Positions 63,136 through 64,000 of a stretch of DNA of 64,000 bases are shown piece by piece (position 1 is the first letter of the stretch; the number at the start of each line of letters is the position of its first letter). Made by a program: the position numbers and the translations under genes. The notes under the pieces are model-generated. The model did no database searches and had not been told where the DNA came from. It saw only the letters and a list, made by a program, of their open reading frames with translations. The DNA is from Rhizobium giardinii bv. giardinii H152 (lineage in GTDB: Bacteria; Pseudomonadota; Alphaproteobacteria; Rhizobiales; Rhizobiaceae), in NCBI RefSeq assembly GCF_000379605.1, contig NZ_KB902579.1:111-64110 (forward strand), given 5' to 3'.

Positions 63136-64000
63136 ATGTCCCTTCGCCTTGCCACGTTCAATATCGAGAACCTGATGAGCAGGTTCGATTTCTCCGGCTT
63201 TCGCAACAACCTCAAGCAGGACCGTGTCCTGCGGCTTTTCGACGTGAGGAGCGAGGCGGAATATCAGCGGCTCGAGGAAGCCCGCACCATCGCCCATACC
63301 GACGATACGCGGCAGATGTCGGCGCTGGCGATCGCCGATTGCGACGCCGATATTCTCTGCCTGCAGGAAACCGACAACATGGCGGCGCTGCAGGCCTTCG
63401 AATACGGCTATCTGTTCAAGATGGTCGGCAGCGGCTACCGGCAGAAATATCTGGTCGAGGGCAATGACAGCCGCGGCATCGACGTCGCCGTGCTGGTGCG
63501 TGAGGAAACCCGCGACGGCCAGAAGATCGAATGTGTCGACGTCAAATCCCACGCCGCCGTCACCTATGCCGATTTCGGTCTTTTCAACGATGCCCTCGCC
63601 GCGACCAACGTGCCCGGTGACCGCATCTTCAAACGGGATTGCCTCGAACTGGATTTCCGCATCGGCGGACGGCCGCTGACGCTGTTCGTCGTGCATTTCA
63701 AATCGATGGGACCGGCGCGCGAGGGGCTCGACGGGCGCTCGGCGACGATGCCACTGCGAATGGCGGAGGCTGCGGCCGTGCGCCGCATCATAGAGAACCG
63801 CTTCGGTTCCGGTAACACCGCGGACAAGATGTTCGCGATCTGCGGCGACATGAACGACTACCAGGAGCGGATCGAGGTGCTCGGCGACCGGCGCAACGGC
63901 TACAGTTTCGTGCCGCGGCAGGAAACGCTGAGCGCCCTCGACATTTTCAGCCATGACGGCTTTGTCGAAAATACCATGCGGCGGCGGCCAGAACTTGATC
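63136..64000 (+). CDS. Endonuclease/exonuclease/phosphatase family protein, cut by the window end
   Basis: At least 288 residues from the ATG at 63136; no stop before the window end. MSLRLATFNIENLMSRFDF and DADILCLQETDNM (metal-binding Asn and Glu) open the fold; later blocks are RGIDVAVLVRE, TLFVVHFKSMG and AICGDMNDYQ (catalytic Asp and Asn), with DIFSHDGF near the cut. These residues make it a likely Mg-dependent phosphodiesterase or nuclease. No signal peptide, so cytosolic. The missing C-terminus probably is short, since the family averages about 320-370 aa. Confidence 0.88.
   Translation, partial: MSLRLATFNIENLMSRFDFSGFRNNLKQDRVLRLFDVRSEAEYQRLEEARTIAHTDDTRQMSALAIADCDADILCLQETDNMAALQAFEYGYLFKMVGSGYRQKYLVEGNDSRGIDVAVLVREETRDGQKIECVDVKSHAAVTYADFGLFNDALAATNVPGDRIFKRDCLELDFRIGGRPLTLFVVHFKSMGPAREGLDGRSATMPLRMAEAAAVRRIIENRFGSGNTADKMFAICGDMNDYQERIEVLGDRRNGYSFVPRQETLSALDIFSHDGFVENTMRRRPELD

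Overview
The window is chromosomal DNA from an alphaproteobacterium, most likely of the family Rhizobiaceae (Rhizobium/Agrobacterium/Ensifer group). The reasons are high GC with strong third-position bias, the gene set and order sspB - thyA - folA - hflKC - degP - serB/miaA - ilvIH, a circularly permuted two-piece tmRNA whose tag reads ANDNYAEARLAA, and rhizobial-type palindromic repeats. No species is claimed. I see no phage, IS element, CRISPR array, tRNA or rRNA in the window.

Layout. 1-3.6 kb: palindromic repeats, a UvrD-type helicase carrying an in-frame repeat insertion, and an AhpD-like protein. 3.7-8.1 kb: an RND efflux pump (adaptor and transporter with overlapping codons). 8.1-10.7 kb: repeats, an HxlR repressor divergent from an SDR and a zinc-free alcohol dehydrogenase, with a palindromic operator between them. 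10.9-16.3 kb: a D-lactate/glycolate-type FAD oxidase and a large AsmA envelope protein. 16.4-18 kb: an sspB - DUF4169 - RHH operon and the split tmRNA, so a ClpXP adaptor lies beside the tagging RNA. 18.2-20.2 kb: thyA - GST - folA, the dTMP/folate cycle. 20.3-24.8 kb: hflK - hflC - DUF2065 - ACT protein - degP, envelope and membrane proteolysis. 24.8-32.2 kb: GNAT - serB back to back with miaA, a 27-aa DUF3309 peptide, a HerA-like ATPase, then ilvIH behind a nearly leaderless attenuator peptide.

32.2-36.4 kb: an aldo/keto reductase, a LysE exporter, and a cobalt-type nitrile hydratase operon (alpha, beta, activator) whose first gene overlaps a DUF4239 membrane gene. 36.5-45 kb: regulators and signalling: an EAL-PAS-PAS protein, an autoregulated-looking secreted protein / ECF sigma / anti-sigma operon, an AbrB membrane protein, a RecD-like helicase, a MerR-LuxR fusion regulator and a short membrane-anchored regulator. 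45-56 kb: pdxJ followed by an accessory stretch of oxidoreductases each paired with its own regulator (HxlR, MarR-GNAT, Lrp, LysR), an NDH-2 and two small secreted proteins. 56-58.2 kb: a TetR regulator with a strong palindrome, ilvC, a terminator and a 33-aa membrane microprotein. 58.3-64 kb: a PLP aminotransferase, a RocB-type M20 hydrolase and an Lrp regulator (amino acid catabolism), an aldo/keto reductase, and an endonuclease/exonuclease/phosphatase gene cut by the window end.

IlvI/H and IlvC supply successive steps of branched-chain amino acid synthesis from two loci with apparently different control: attenuation for ilvIH, and a TetR-linked locus for ilvC. The most informative signals outside genes are the ilv attenuator, the split tmRNA, the uvrD insertion, and several clean palindromes next to dedicated regulators.
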